Source: Clostridia bacterium (GTDB taxonomy: Bacteria; Bacillota_A; Clostridia; TANB77; CAG-508). Taken from it: a stretch of DNA of 64,000 nucleotides. How positions within the stretch are numbered: position 1 is the stretch's first letter; each line of letters opens with the position of its first letter. Below the pieces are notes generated by a model. The model worked only from the letters and a program-made list of their open reading frames with translations, made no database searches and was not told the origin of the DNA. The DNA lies in the NCBI GenBank assembly GCA_017475185.1, contig JAFVGB010000022.1:19394-83393 (forward strand), given 5' to 3'. Below, one piece after another: positions 34,598 through 44,804 of this stretch. The translations under genes were made by a program, and so were the position numbers.

Positions 34598-34818
34598 AGC
34601 CGAAAAAAGTTTATAATTCATAGTTAAAGAAAATATATTAACATTCCGCAGACTTGCTGGCTTGGCTTTGCTAAAAGGTAAAAGAAAATTTGGATTTGAA
34701 TATTGTTTTTTTATCAATTATTTCTTTTACTTCTTTTAACAAACCTCGCCAACTGCGCGTCTCGTGCTCCATTGTTAATATATTTTCTTTAAATATGAAT
34801 TCTAAACTTTTTTCGGCT
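34598..34818. repeat. Long-hairpin element, copy 1 (221 bp)
   Basis: An outer stem of about 47 bases (left arm 34598-34645, right arm 34771-34818) has only a few mismatches. An asymmetric interior part follows, containing TTCCG and CTTGCTGGC on the left and GCCAACTGCGCG on the right. A second stem (GGTAAAAGAAA with TTTCTTTTAC) then encloses an A/T-rich loop. It fills the gap between the Ca2+ pump and pyrB. Relatives lie at 47063 and 62674. It could be a MITE-like mobile element or encode a structured RNA. Confidence 0.85.
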
Positions 34819-34896
34819 AACTACTATTGACAGGAATTAACTTTATTTATATAATGTCACAAAATGTCGAAAGACAAAACAGGAGGATATTATATA

Positions 34897-35799
34897 ATGA
34901 AAAATGTAATAAGCTGTGATCAATTCACAAAAGAAGATTTAAAAAAATTATTTGATTTAGCAGATGTAGTAAGAACCAATCCAGAAAAGTATATGAATGC
35001 TTTAAATGGAAAGGTTGTTACTACTCTTTTTTTTGAGCCAAGTACACGTACAAGATTATCATTTGAAACAGCAGTTGTTCGATTAGGAGGAAGATTGGTT
35101 TCAACAGAAAATGGGAAAACTAATTCATCATCAACAAAAGGTGAAACTTTGGAAGATACAATTAAAGTTGTAACAGGATATACAGATGCCATTATAATGA
35201 GACATTCATTTAATGATGCAGCAGAAAGAGCTGCTAAAGTTGCAACAGTTCCAGTAATAAATGCAGGAAGTGGAAAAGGAGAACATCCTACACAAAGCCT
35301 ATTAGATGCATATACTATTAGAAGGGAAAAAGGAAGATTAGATAATTTAAAAATCGCAATATTAGGTGATTTAATAAATGGAAGAACAATTCATTCATTA
35401 ATTAAATTATTTGGAAGATACGAAAATATAGAATTTTATGGATTATCTAAAGAAAACTTGGCATTACCTGAAAAATATGTTAAAATAATAGAAGATAGTG
35501 GTAATAAATATTTTAAGTGTAATTCATTTTCAGAAATTCCAAAAGATGTTGATGTTATGTATCACACAAGAATACAAGCAGAAAGAAGTGACGAAGATTT
35601 AGGTAAAGAAGAATTTATAATTAATAAAGAAGTTTTAGACAGGTTTTCTGAGAATACATTAGTACTACATCCTTTACCTAGGGTTGATGAAATTGCAACT
35701 GACATTGATGATGATAAAAGAGCAATGTATTTTAAACAAGCACATAATGGAATGTGGGTTAGAATGGCTTTATTACTTGAGGTATTTGAATTAAATTAA
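34897..35799 (+). CDS. pyrB: Aspartate carbamoyltransferase catalytic subunit
   Basis: 300 residues from the ATG at 34897, with AGGAGG 11 bases upstream. Carbamoyl-phosphate binding FFEPSTRTRLSFETA, the MRHS stretch, GEHPTQSLLDAY and LHPLPRVDEI are all in place and mark an ATCase rather than an ornithine enzyme. It makes carbamoyl-aspartate in de novo pyrimidine synthesis. No pyrI or other pyr gene follows; the next gene, 12 bases downstream, is an unknown acidic protein. No PyrR-type leader is recognised. Confidence 0.96.
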   Translation: MKNVISCDQFTKEDLKKLFDLADVVRTNPEKYMNALNGKVVTTLFFEPSTRTRLSFETAVVRLGGRLVSTENGKTNSSSTKGETLEDTIKVVTGYTDAIIMRHSFNDAAERAAKVATVPVINAGSGKGEHPTQSLLDAYTIRREKGRLDNLKIAILGDLINGRTIHSLIKLFGRYENIEFYGLSKENLALPEKYVKIIEDSGNKYFKCNSFSEIPKDVDVMYHTRIQAERSDEDLGKEEFIINKEVLDRFSENTLVLHPLPRVDEIATDIDDDKRAMYFKQAHNGMWVRMALLLEVFELN

Positions 35800-35811
35800 A
35801 GAGGTGATTTT

Positions 35812-36927
35812 ATGGCTGAAAGAGATACTAGAAATGAAAAAATAATAGAAGATTTTGTTTTAGTAAGAAGTGACAAAACTCCTATTTATAAAGACAAAGA
35901 TGTAACAGTTCGAGTTATTGGAGTAACCAAAGAAGGACCTGAATTTGAAGTTATAAAAAAAGATGAAAACGATGAAGAAAAAAGAATAGGAATTGTTAAG
36001 GGAGATAAAACTTTTAAATTTGATTCAAGTTTTAAGAAAGAATTAAGAGCACGTATGGAGAAATTATATGGTAAATTTAAAAGTGATAAAATGTACGAAT
36101 CTTTAGGATTTGATGATGCTGAAATAAAATATGATGTTATTGGAAAATTGAATGAACAACAGAGAGCTGCAAAAAACAATGAAAAAGATAAAGAGCAAAA
36201 ACTTGAAAATGTAGATGGAATTGCAACAAATGAGCAGAACAATGATGATAAAAATAAAGAGGAAGAAAAGAAAAAAAATAATAAAAATAATATCGAGAAA
36301 AAAGATATAAAAGGTAAAAATATTACTAAAATAACTCCACTAAAACCAAATATGAGTAATAGTGTTCCTGGATATACTAATCTTACAGCAGTAGAAGAAG
36401 ATAGAGATAATTTAACATTTTATGGGAAAAATTCTCAAACAGGAGAAATAGAAGAAGTTAAAAGTTTAGATTATGGTGAAAAAGCAGTGCAAAGAAGAGG
36501 AAGAGATGGAAGAGAATATGTTACAAATTCTGGAACAATAAAAAAGATTGCTGGTGGGCCTACATTAGCTATTGATGACACAAAATCAAAAGATTTAGAA
36601 GTTAACGAAATGCAAGGAGACATAGATGGAGATGGTATTGAAAATGCAAGAGAAGTGTCAACTTCACAAAATCCAACTAAGAGTCAGGAATTACAAAATG
36701 GTGAAGATTTAACTGAAACACAGGCTATAAAATGGGTTGAAGAACATTATAAAAGAAATTCAGATATCAGAAATAAAGTTATAAATGATATAAAAGCTCA
36801 GGAAACAATTACAATAGATGAGATTAAAGAATTATATGAACAATATGATAAAGAATTAGAGGAAACAGAAGAAGAAATGAGAGGAAGAAATAGAGAAGAA
36901 CGTGGAAATTCGTCTAGTAACAATTAA
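35812..36927 (+). CDS. Unknown acidic/charged protein with EF-hand-like motif
   Basis: 371 residues, no signal peptide or membrane helix, not recognised. An N-terminal domain of about 110 residues (DFVLVRSDKTPIYKDKDVTV) is followed by a highly charged, low-complexity linker (NNDDKNKEEEKKKNNKNN). A region with GDIDGDGIENARE follows near residue 270, matching the DxDxDG calcium loop of EF-hand, dockerin or TSP3-type repeats, and then an acidic helical end. GAGGTGAT precedes the ATG, 12 bases after pyrB, so it may be co-transcribed. Confidence 0.75.
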   Translation: MAERDTRNEKIIEDFVLVRSDKTPIYKDKDVTVRVIGVTKEGPEFEVIKKDENDEEKRIGIVKGDKTFKFDSSFKKELRARMEKLYGKFKSDKMYESLGFDDAEIKYDVIGKLNEQQRAAKNNEKDKEQKLENVDGIATNEQNNDDKNKEEEKKKNNKNNIEKKDIKGKNITKITPLKPNMSNSVPGYTNLTAVEEDRDNLTFYGKNSQTGEIEEVKSLDYGEKAVQRRGRDGREYVTNSGTIKKIAGGPTLAIDDTKSKDLEVNEMQGDIDGDGIENAREVSTSQNPTKSQELQNGEDLTETQAIKWVEEHYKRNSDIRNKVINDIKAQETITIDEIKELYEQYDKELEETEEEMRGRNREERGNSSSNN

Positions 36928-36941
36928 AACAAAAAAAATAG

Positions 36942-36969
36942 AAATAGGGATATATTTCCCTATTTTTTT
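36942..36969 (+). terminator. Terminator after pyrB operon
   Basis: AAATAGGGA/TCCCTATTT stem with a six-base loop and a T run. Confidence 0.85.
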
Positions 36970-37095
36970 ATTTGAAAAACAGAAACATTCTCCATTTCAA
37001 AATTTTTTAAACAAAAATTAAAATGCATAAAAAATCCCAAATTTGGAGAAAATATTTCTAAAAAATAAATACAAAAATCGCAAGAGGTGGCAAAT

Positions 37096-40000
37096 TTGGG
37101 AGATTATAAAATATTAAGTATAAAAGGTGTTGTATTAGACAAATATCAACTTGAAAATTATTTGGCAAAATTAGCATCAGATAATATTTTAAAAAATAAA
37201 TCAGATAAAAACACATATCCAATACCAAGAGTAAAAGACAATTTTGAATATATAACAAATGTTTATAATACCTTAACAGAACATATAAAACTTGGAATTC
37301 CAGTTCATCCAGCAGGAGAATGGATATTGGACAATTATTATATTATAGAAAAAACTGTTAAGACAATAATAAAAGATATGCCTTTAAAAAAATATACAGG
37401 TCTTATTGGATTAGAAAATGGTACGTATAAAGGATTTGCTAGAATATATGTATTAGCTAGCGAAATTGTTGCATATACAGACGGAGTTATTGACAGAAAT
37501 AATTTAAGTAGTTTATTAGAAAGCTATCAATCAAAGAAAAACTTGAGTATGGATGAAATATGGAATATAGGAATTTTTTTACAGATAGCTTTAATAGAAA
37601 ATATTCGAGTTATATGTGAAAAAGTATATTCTTCTCAAATACAAAAATATAAAGTAGAAAACATAATAGAAAGGTTAGTAGAAAATAAAGAAGATTTAAA
37701 ATTTAAAAATATATCATTAACAAGAGATTATTCATATAGAGAAATGAAATATCCATTTATTGAGTATATGTCTTATAGGCTTAAACAGTATGGCAGACAA
37801 GCATATGCTTTTTTAAATATTTTAGAAGAACAAGTTGATAAAATGGGATTGAGTGTTTCAGAAGTTATTCAAAAAGAACATTTTGATATAGCAGTAAAAA
37901 AGGTTTCTATGGGAAATTCTATTACAAGTATAAATACAATAATAAGAGTAAATTTTTTGGAAATCTTTGAACAAATAAATGGTGTTGAAGAAATTTTGAA
38001 AAAAGATCCAGCCAGAGTATATAGCAAAATGGATTATAAAACTAGGTCATATTATAGACAAGAAATAGAAAAAATTGCTAAAAAGACAAAAATCTCAGAG
38101 ATGTATATAGCAAAAAAATGCCTAGAATTAGCAGAAAATGAAAATGATGAAAAAAAATCACATATAGGATATTATTTAATATCAAAAGGTAAAAGTAAAT
38201 TAATGTCAGAATTATTAAATAAAAATATAAAATATATAAATCCAGCAGTTAAAGAAAAAATTTATATTTTTGGAGTCATTTTTTTATCTATAATTATAAG
38301 TTTTTTATGTGGAATGTATGTGTATAATTATTCTTCAAATTTTATAATTTCTGCAATTATATTCATAGGAACATTAGTTCCAAATCAAACAATAGTTGTA
38401 CAGTTAATTCAATATATTATGGGAAAAATAATTAAACCTAAAATTTTACCAAAACTAGATTATAAACTGGGAATTCCTGAAGATAATGCTACAATGGTAA
38501 TAATTCCAACAATTATTAAAAGCAAAGAAAAAGTACAAGAATTATTTTCAAAATTAGAAGTTTATTATATTGCAAATAAAAGTGATAATTTATATTTTAC
38601 ATTATTAGGAGATTGTACAAGCGGAAAAAATGAAAAAGAAAAGTTTGATGAAGAGATTATAGAAGCGGGAATTTTAGAAATAAAAAAATTAAATGAAAAA
38701 TATCCAGACAACAGATTTAATAAGTTTAATTTTGTATATAGAAAAAGAACTTGGAATGAATGTGAAGGGTGTTATTTGGGCTGGGAGAGAAAAAGAGGCG
38801 CAATTAATCAATTTAATGAATATTTACTTGGAAATATAAAAAGCCCTTTTTTGTATAATAGTTTTGAAGATGTTGAAGCAAATAATTATTTAGTAAAGAA
38901 AGAAAAAGACGAATGCGCAAAATCAACTATTCCGAAAATAAAATATATAATTACATTAGATAGTGATACAGACCTAGTTTTAAATTCTGGGTTAGAGTTA
39001 ATTGGAGCAATGGCTCATGTTTTAAACAAACCAGTAATTGATAAAAATAAAAATGTTGTAATAGATGGTCATGCTTTAATGCAGCCTAGAGTAGGAGTAG
39101 GGCTACTAGAAGTAAGAAGAAGTGCTTTTACTAAAATTTTTTCAGGATTAGGTGGAACAGATTCATATGTAAATGCTACTTTTGATGTTTACCAAGATAA
39201 TTTTGATGAAGGGATTTTTACAGGAAAAGGAATTTATGATTTAAAAGTTTTTTCTGAAGTGTTAAAAAATGAAATTCCAGAAAATACTGTTTTAAGTCAT
39301 GATTTATTAGAGGGTTCATATTTAAGATGTGGAATGGTTTCAGATGTATTATTAATGGATGGTTATCCTACTAATTATTTATCTTTTAAGAAAAGACTTC
39401 ATAGATGGATTAGAGGGGATTATCAAATACTAAATTGGTTAAAAAACAAAAAAATAAACATATTATCAAAATATAAAATTGTAGATAATATATTACGAAG
39501 TAAATTAGATACAAGTATATTATTGTCAATATTAATAATGATTGTTATAAAAGTAATTTACAAAATAAAAATATGGCCAATTATTTTTTTATTAGTTGTA
39601 TCTTTAATAATTCCATATGTTTTGGAATTTGTTAATAAAATAGTATTTAGAAAAGATGGTGAAACTGGTCATAAGACATTTGTAAAAAAACAGTCAACAA
39701 TAAAAAATAGCTTTATAAAAGCAGTTTTATCAATATCTATTTTACCAGATAAAGCGTATATGTCATGTAATGCTGAATTAACTAGTTTGTATAGAATGCT
39801 TATAAGTAAAAAGCATTTATTAGAATGGGTAACAGCAGAGGAAGCAGAAAAAAATTTGAAAAATGATTTGAAAAATTATTATTTACAAATGATGCCAAAT
39901 ATAATTGCTGGATTAATAGGATTGGGAATAGTTGTTATAACAGATTTTGAAATATTATCACAAATAGTTATTATAGTGTTATCTCTTTTATGGATTATTG

Positions 40001-43000
40001 CTCCAAGTGTTATGTATTATATAAGTAAACCGATAAAAGAAATCAAAAAAATAAATTTGCTTAATAAATCTGAAAAAGAGTATATACTAGAGATTGCAAA
40101 AAAAACATGGGCATTTTTTAAAGACAATATTGTAGAAAATACTAATTATTTACCACCAGATAATTATCAAGAAGATAGAAAACCTAAAATTGTAATGAGA
40201 ACTTCATCTACAAATATTGGACTTGGAATGTTATCTGTTATATCAAGCTATGATTTAAAATTTGAAAATTTAGAAGATACAGTTAACCTTCTAGAAAAAA
40301 TGATAAATACAGTTTATGGATTACAAAAATGGAATGGCCATTTATATAATTGGTATAATTTAGATAATTTGCAACCACTTATGCCCAGATTTGTTTCATC
40401 GGTAGATAGCGGAAATTTTGTGGGATATTTATATGTTGTATTTCAATTTTTAGAAAATATTCAAAATGAAAAAGATGAATTAAAAGATAAAATTATTAGT
40501 ATGAAGTTGCAATTAAAAGAAGTAATAAAAAATACAGATTTTAATAAATTATTTGATAACAAAAATAATCTGTTTTCAGTAGGATTTGATGTAGAAGAAA
40601 ACAAATTAGTAGATTCATATTATGATTTACTTGCTTCAGAAGCAAGACAAGCAAGCTTAGTTGCTATTGCAAAAAAAGATATAGATGTCAAAAATTGGTA
40701 TAATTTAAGTAGAACATTAACGGTATTAAATAAATACAAAGGTTTGGTTTCTTGGTCAGGAACAGCATTTGAGTATTTGATGCCAAATATAAATATTCCA
40801 AAGTATCCAGGAAGTTTATTAGATGAATCTTGTAAATTTATGATAATGAGCCAAAAAGAATATGCAAAAAAATTAGGAATTCCTTGGGGAATTTCTGAAT
40901 CGGCATTTAATTTAAAAGATTTAAATAATAATTATCAATATAAGGCTTTTGGAATTCCATGGCTTGGTTTAAAAAGAGGTTTAGCAGATGAAATGGTTGT
41001 ATCTTCATATGGCTCAGTTTTGGCAATAACAGAAGATCCAAAAACAGTAATAAATAATTTGAAAGTTTTAGAAAGTCAAGGAATGTATAGCAAATATGGA
41101 TTTTATGAGGCTAATGATTATACTCCAAACAGAATATCAAAAAACAAAAAATATGAAAATGTAAAAACTTTTATGGCACATCATCAAGCACTTATATTGC
41201 TTGCAATTGATAATTTATTTAATGATAATATTTTACAAAAAAGATTTATGAAAAATCCGGAAATGCAGGCTGTAAATATATTATTAGAAGAAAGAATGCC
41301 AGAAAATGTGATTATTACAAAAGAGAAAAAAGAAAAAGTAGAGAAAATTAAATATAATAATTATGATTTTTATTCTGAAAAAAATATTTCTAAAATAGGA
41401 AATGAACCAGAGAAATATAACTTAATTTCAAATAAAGATTATACAATTGTTGTTGATGAAAAAGGTAATGGATATAGCAAATATAAAGATATTTTAATAA
41501 ATAGGTATAAGTCAACATCTGACATAGAGCAAGGAATAGGTTTTTATATTAAGAATATAAAAAATAAAAAAATATGGAAAAATAGTTATAGTCAAATAAC
41601 TGAAAAACCAGATAAATACAGTGTTACATTTGCACCAGACAAAACAAAAATAACAAGAATTGATGGAAATATAGAAACAAAAACAAAAATAACAGTTAGT
41701 CCAAATGATTCGTTAGAAATTCGAAGATTAGAAATAAAAAATTTGGGAAATACAGATGAAACATTAGAAGTTAGTTCTTTTATAGAACCTGTATTATCAA
41801 ACCAAGACCAAGAATATGCTCATCCAGCATTTAATAATTTATTTTTAAATTATGAATATATACCAGAGACAAATACAATTTTAGTAAAAAGAAAAAAACG
41901 TTCACAAAATCAAAAAGAAGTTTTTATGGCAATTAATTTTTACTCTCAAGAAAAACAAATAGGAGATTTAGAATATGAAATAAGTAAAGAAAGATTTATA
42001 GGAAGAAATAATTATGAAGTTCCAAAATTGATTGAAAACTCAAAACCTTTTAGCAAAAAAATAGAATTAACAACAGATCCTATTGTAGCAATAAGAAAAA
42101 CAATTAATGTAAAAGCAAAAGAAAGTGTCAATTTAGATTTAATAATATGTGTTTCTGAAGATAAAGATTATGTTTTAAATACAATAAAAAAATATATGAA
42201 TAGTGATAACAATAAAAGAACCTTTGAGTTGTCAAGAGCTAGAATTGAAGCAGAAAACAGATATTTAGATATAACAGGAAACGATATTTCAATTTATCAA
42301 AAATTATTAACTTATGTTTTAGGAAATAATATAAAGAAAAGTGTAGATGTTAATAATGAAATATATCCAATTACAGAGTTATGGAAATTTGGAATATCAG
42401 GGGACTTACCAATTATTTTTGCAAAAATAAAAAGTGTAAGTGATATTGACCTTATTACAGAACTAATAAAGGCATATGATTATTTTAAAAATAAAAACTT
42501 AAAAATTGATTTGGTAATATTAAACGAGGAAAAAGAAAAATATGATAGTTATGTTAAAGATGCAATTTTAGATTGTATATTAAATAGACATTTAGAGTAT
42601 ATGTTAAATTGTAAAGGCGGAATATATATTCTAAATAATATTAAAGATGAAGACAAAAAAATGTTAACAGTGTATTCAAAACTAGTATTGGATGCTAAAA
42701 ATGGAAGTCTAAATTTACAATTAAATGACATTGAAGAAGATACCTTAAAATTAAATGTAAATGATTCAATAGAGAATATAGAATTTATTGAAGAAAATAA
42801 AAAAGAAAATCAGTTATTAAATTATAATTTAAAATATTACAATGAATATGGTGGTTTTTCTCAAGATGGAAAAGAATATTTGATTAAAGTTAATAAAAAT
42901 GAAAATACTCCAATGCCGTGGAGTCATATTATGGCAAATGAAAATTTTGGTACTCTTGTAACAGATTCAATGGCAGGCTATACTTGGTATAAAAATAGTA

Positions 43001-44790
43001 GACTAAATAGAATTACAGCTTGGTCAAATAATCCAATTTTAGATATCCCATCAGAAGTAATATATTTAAAAGATGATGAAACTAAAAAAGCTTGGTCTTT
43101 TGGATTAAACCCTATGCCAGATAATAATGATTATTATATAAAATATGGTTTTGGATATGCTAAATACTCTCATGAAAGTTTGGGAATTAAACAAGAAGCG
43201 GAAATATTTGTTCCAAAAGAAGATAGTGCTAAAATACAGATAATAAAATTAAAGAATGAAACGCCTAGAAGAAGAAAGTTAAAATTAGTTTATTATATAA
43301 AACCTGTAATTGGTGAAGATGAACTTAAAACTAATGGATTTATTAATTTTGAGTTTGATAGAAACAGTAATTCTATAATTGCAAAAAATATAGTAAATTC
43401 AGAGTTCAAAAATTTAGTTTTTGTATCAAGTAGTGAAAAAATAAAATCATATACAGGATTAAAAAAAGAATTTTTAGGTAATGGTGGACTAAACAATCCA
43501 TCTGGTTTGAAATTAGATAATTTTAGTAATAAGTTTTTGAACAAAATAAGTGATATAATTGCAGTAGAATTTGAAATAGAATTAGAATCACTTGAAAACA
43601 AGGAAATATCAATAGTTTTAGGAGCAGGCAATAGCATAATTGAATGTAAAGACTTAGCATATAAATATAATAATGTTAATAATTGTATTCAAGAAAATGA
43701 GGTAGTACGAAAATATTGGAGTGATTTGTTGGGAGTAATTCAAGTGAACACTCCAGTTGAATCATTAAATATACTATTAAATGGTTGGGCAATGTATCAA
43801 ACTTTGGCAAGCAGAATGTGGGGAAGAACAGGATTTTATCAGTCTGGTGGAGCTTTTGGTTTTAGAGATCAACTCCAAGATAGTTTAAGTTGCAAATATT
43901 TAAATCCTGAAATTACGAAAAATCAGATAATAAGGCATAGTATGCACCAATTTAAAGAAGGAGATGTTGAACATTGGTGGCATGAAAAAACTGGAAGAGG
44001 AATTAGAACAAGATTTTCAGATGATTTATTATGGTTGCCATATGTTGTTGCAGATTATATCGAATTTACAGATGATTACAGTATTTTAGACATAGAAACA
44101 AATTATTTGAAGGGGGAAATTTTAAAAGAAGGAATAGATGAAAGATATGATTTATATCTACCTACTGAAGAATCTGAAAGCATTTATAAACATTGCATTA
44201 AATCTATTGAAAAATCTTTAAACTTAGGTGAACATGGATTACCTAAAATAGGTTCAGGAGATTGGAATGATGGTTTTAGTACAGTTGGAAATAAAGGAAA
44301 AGGTGAGAGTGTATGGCTTGCATTTTTCTTGTGTAGTGTGCTAGATAAGTTTAGTAAGATATGTGAATATGTTGAAAAAAGAGATGAAGAAAATTTAAAT
44401 AAACAAAAAACAGAGAAAAAGTCTGAAAAATATAGAAAAATTATTGAAGAATTAAGAAAAAATGTAAATACAAAAGCCTGGGATGGTCGCTGGTTTAATA
44501 GAGCTTTTACAGATGATGGAAATGTTCTGGGGAGTTTACAAAATGATGAATGCAAAATAGATAGTATTGCACAAAGTTGGTCTGTAATATCTGGAATTGG
44601 AGATAATGATAAAAAATATATTTCGATGGAAAGTTTGGAAAACCATTTAGTAGATACTGAAAATGGAATAATAAAATTGTTAGATCCACCATTTGAACAT
44701 GGAATTTTAGAACCAGGATATATAAAAGCGTATTTACCAGGAACAAGGGAAAACCGGACGGACAATATACACATTCGGCAATTTGGGTAA
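37096..44790 (+). CDS. Cyclic beta-1,2-glucan synthase family protein (frameshifted near C-terminus)
   Basis: About 2564 residues from a TTG at 37096 (AGAGGTGG site at 37083-37090). The N-terminus IPVHPAGEWILDNYYIIE is typical of NdvB-type enzymes. Membrane helices at about 385-430 precede a GT84 domain with ITLDSDTD, GKGIYD, SHDLLEG and RWIRGDYQ. Further helices are followed by a glucoamylase-like region (SWSGTAFEYLMP) and two GH94-type modules near the end (RDQLQDSLS, GSGDWNDGFS). It would build or trim beta-1,2-linked glucans at the membrane. After ...LPGTREN near 44757 the frame is lost and a stop comes at 44788. The missing end is encoded in another frame to 45254. Confidence 0.92.
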   Translation: MGDYKILSIKGVVLDKYQLENYLAKLASDNILKNKSDKNTYPIPRVKDNFEYITNVYNTLTEHIKLGIPVHPAGEWILDNYYIIEKTVKTIIKDMPLKKYTGLIGLENGTYKGFARIYVLASEIVAYTDGVIDRNNLSSLLESYQSKKNLSMDEIWNIGIFLQIALIENIRVICEKVYSSQIQKYKVENIIERLVENKEDLKFKNISLTRDYSYREMKYPFIEYMSYRLKQYGRQAYAFLNILEEQVDKMGLSVSEVIQKEHFDIAVKKVSMGNSITSINTIIRVNFLEIFEQINGVEEILKKDPARVYSKMDYKTRSYYRQEIEKIAKKTKISEMYIAKKCLELAENENDEKKSHIGYYLISKGKSKLMSELLNKNIKYINPAVKEKIYIFGVIFLSIIISFLCGMYVYNYSSNFIISAIIFIGTLVPNQTIVVQLIQYIMGKIIKPKILPKLDYKLGIPEDNATMVIIPTIIKSKEKVQELFSKLEVYYIANKSDNLYFTLLGDCTSGKNEKEKFDEEIIEAGILEIKKLNEKYPDNRFNKFNFVYRKRTWNECEGCYLGWERKRGAINQFNEYLLGNIKSPFLYNSFEDVEANNYLVKKEKDECAKSTIPKIKYIITLDSDTDLVLNSGLELIGAMAHVLNKPVIDKNKNVVIDGHALMQPRVGVGLLEVRRSAFTKIFSGLGGTDSYVNATFDVYQDNFDEGIFTGKGIYDLKVFSEVLKNEIPENTVLSHDLLEGSYLRCGMVSDVLLMDGYPTNYLSFKKRLHRWIRGDYQILNWLKNKKINILSKYKIVDNILRSKLDTSILLSILIMIVIKVIYKIKIWPIIFLLVVSLIIPYVLEFVNKIVFRKDGETGHKTFVKKQSTIKNSFIKAVLSISILPDKAYMSCNAELTSLYRMLISKKHLLEWVTAEEAEKNLKNDLKNYYLQMMPNIIAGLIGLGIVVITDFEILSQIVIIVLSLLWIIAPSVMYYISKPIKEIKKINLLNKSEKEYILEIAKKTWAFFKDNIVENTNYLPPDNYQEDRKPKIVMRTSSTNIGLGMLSVISSYDLKFENLEDTVNLLEKMINTVYGLQKWNGHLYNWYNLDNLQPLMPRFVSSVDSGNFVGYLYVVFQFLENIQNEKDELKDKIISMKLQLKEVIKNTDFNKLFDNKNNLFSVGFDVEENKLVDSYYDLLASEARQASLVAIAKKDIDVKNWYNLSRTLTVLNKYKGLVSWSGTAFEYLMPNINIPKYPGSLLDESCKFMIMSQKEYAKKLGIPWGISESAFNLKDLNNNYQYKAFGIPWLGLKRGLADEMVVSSYGSVLAITEDPKTVINNLKVLESQGMYSKYGFYEANDYTPNRISKNKKYENVKTFMAHHQALILLAIDNLFNDNILQKRFMKNPEMQAVNILLEERMPENVIITKEKKEKVEKIKYNNYDFYSEKNISKIGNEPEKYNLISNKDYTIVVDEKGNGYSKYKDILINRYKSTSDIEQGIGFYIKNIKNKKIWKNSYSQITEKPDKYSVTFAPDKTKITRIDGNIETKTKITVSPNDSLEIRRLEIKNLGNTDETLEVSSFIEPVLSNQDQEYAHPAFNNLFLNYEYIPETNTILVKRKKRSQNQKEVFMAINFYSQEKQIGDLEYEISKERFIGRNNYEVPKLIENSKPFSKKIELTTDPIVAIRKTINVKAKESVNLDLIICVSEDKDYVLNTIKKYMNSDNNKRTFELSRARIEAENRYLDITGNDISIYQKLLTYVLGNNIKKSVDVNNEIYPITELWKFGISGDLPIIFAKIKSVSDIDLITELIKAYDYFKNKNLKIDLVILNEEKEKYDSYVKDAILDCILNRHLEYMLNCKGGIYILNNIKDEDKKMLTVYSKLVLDAKNGSLNLQLNDIEEDTLKLNVNDSIENIEFIEENKKENQLLNYNLKYYNEYGGFSQDGKEYLIKVNKNENTPMPWSHIMANENFGTLVTDSMAGYTWYKNSRLNRITAWSNNPILDIPSEVIYLKDDETKKAWSFGLNPMPDNNDYYIKYGFGYAKYSHESLGIKQEAEIFVPKEDSAKIQIIKLKNETPRRRKLKLVYYIKPVIGEDELKTNGFINFEFDRNSNSIIAKNIVNSEFKNLVFVSSSEKIKSYTGLKKEFLGNGGLNNPSGLKLDNFSNKFLNKISDIIAVEFEIELESLENKEISIVLGAGNSIIECKDLAYKYNNVNNCIQENEVVRKYWSDLLGVIQVNTPVESLNILLNGWAMYQTLASRMWGRTGFYQSGGAFGFRDQLQDSLSCKYLNPEITKNQIIRHSMHQFKEGDVEHWWHEKTGRGIRTRFSDDLLWLPYVVADYIEFTDDYSILDIETNYLKGEILKEGIDERYDLYLPTEESESIYKHCIKSIEKSLNLGEHGLPKIGSGDWNDGFSTVGNKGKGESVWLAFFLCSVLDKFSKICEYVEKRDEENLNKQKTEKKSEKYRKIIEELRKNVNTKAWDGRWFNRAFTDDGNVLGSLQNDECKIDSIAQSWSVISGIGDNDKKYISMESLENHLVDTENGIIKLLDPPFEHGILEPGYIKAYLPGTRENRTDNIHIRQFG

Positions 44791-44804
44791 TTATTGCTGA
44801 AGCA

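Noticed and set aside
34598..34818. Long hairpins as integron attC sites
   Set aside because: Plan is superficially similar, but the attC core motifs are not matched, the stems are much longer than in attC sites, and no integron integrase is present.
34580..34896. PyrR-type attenuator before pyrB
   Set aside because: The spacer is taken up by the long-hairpin element and no PyrR-binding or T-run terminator/antiterminator pair was recognised.
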